DNA from: Streptomyces sp. AC558_RSS880
GTDB taxonomy: Bacteria; Actinomycetota; Actinomycetes; Streptomycetales; Streptomycetaceae
Direction of reading: 5' to 3'
DNA: 64,000 nucleotides
Assembly: GCF_019049255.1 (NCBI RefSeq)
Contig: NZ_JAGMUJ010000003.1
Coordinates: 175,381-239,380 of the forward strand
In this document: positions 63,118 through 64,000 of the stretch, one piece after another
Layout: each line of letters opens with the position of its first letter
How positions within the stretch are numbered: the first letter of the stretch is position 1
Made by a program: the position numbers and the translations under genes
Notes under the pieces: model-generated
Told to the model about the DNA's origin: nothing
The model's database searches: none
Seen by the model: only the letters and a program-made list of their open reading frames with translations

Positions 63118-63137
63118 GGCGGCACGCGTGTGCCGCC
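63118..63137. promoter_or_regulatory. Hairpin in the pbpA-pknB gap
   Basis: GGCGGCAC paired with GTGCCGCC (63118-63125 with 63130-63137, loop GCGT). It may terminate the upstream operon or sit in the pknB leader. Confidence 0.5.
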
Positions 63138-63167
63138 CGGGACCGACGGAGAGGGCTGGTAGTAGCT

Positions 63168-64000
<833 letters not shown>

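Overview
The window is a stretch of high-GC actinobacterial chromosome, almost certainly Streptomyces. The evidence is a GC content near 70% with G/C-biased third positions, GTG and TTG starts, ATGA/GTGA stop-start overlaps, mycothiol-type and gamma-butyrolactone-type genes, a mycobacterial-type proteasome activator, and the actinobacterial fhaA-fhaB-pstP-rodA-pbpA-pknB cell-division cluster. A perfect 14-bp sequence of the Streptomyces ParB (parS) type at 27099-27112 suggests a position in the origin-proximal core. I cannot name the species.

Layout. 1-10 kb: an acyl-CoA dehydrogenase (cut by the left edge), an M18 aminopeptidase, a small membrane protein, a cupin facing an AraC/DJ-1 regulator, a LURP-one protein, a nitrilase-family hydrolase, a mycothiol-dependent isomerase-family protein, an MFS/GntR pair and a K15-type DD-peptidase. 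10-12.7 kb: a small accessory patch with a CGNR regulator facing an alpha/beta hydrolase, then a BRO-N protein. 12.8-16.4 kb: a first branched-chain 2-oxoacid dehydrogenase operon (E1alpha-E1beta-E2, minus strand). 16.8-20.4 kb: two divergent receptor Ser/Thr kinases. 20.5-26 kb: the proteasome activator Bpa, a low-complexity membrane protein, a decayed monooxygenase-globin gene, a quinone oxidoreductase and a Drr-type ABC exporter. 26-29.5 kb: a potassium-channel protein, MoeA and a MobA fusion. 29.5-45 kb: a second 2-oxoacid dehydrogenase operon, an Lrp regulator, a TetR (PaaR) regulator, PaaH, PaaN and paaABCDE, with a SpoU methyltransferase and an HTTM/DUF5819 pair in between. 45-50.8 kb: a rhodanese, a J-domain protein, a DUF2252 protein and a compact gamma-butyrolactone-like locus (receptor, AfsA homologue, epimerase). 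50.8-56.1 kb: a two-component system facing a MacB/FtsX-type ABC transporter. 56.4 kb: tRNA-Leu(CAG). 57-64 kb: fhaA, fhaB, pstP, rodA, pbpA and the start of pknB.

How the parts connect. Three near-identical 14-bp palindromes (ACCGAACRATCGGT, reading one strand) lie at the second 2-oxoacid dehydrogenase promoter, between paaH-paaR and paaN, and before paaA. This predicts one PaaR regulon joining phenylacetyl-CoA degradation to a 2-oxoacid dehydrogenase. That complex might therefore make phenylacetyl-CoA from phenylpyruvate rather than serve only branched-chain oxoacids. Other notable items are the parS site inside the moeA/channel overlap, a haemoglobin-family gene that has lost both its start codon and a conserved Trp codon (TGG to TAG), a four-unit 23-bp tandem array in front of the ABC exporter, and an autoregulatory-element-like sequence in the butyrolactone locus. 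No CRISPR array, insertion sequence, integrase or rRNA was seen.
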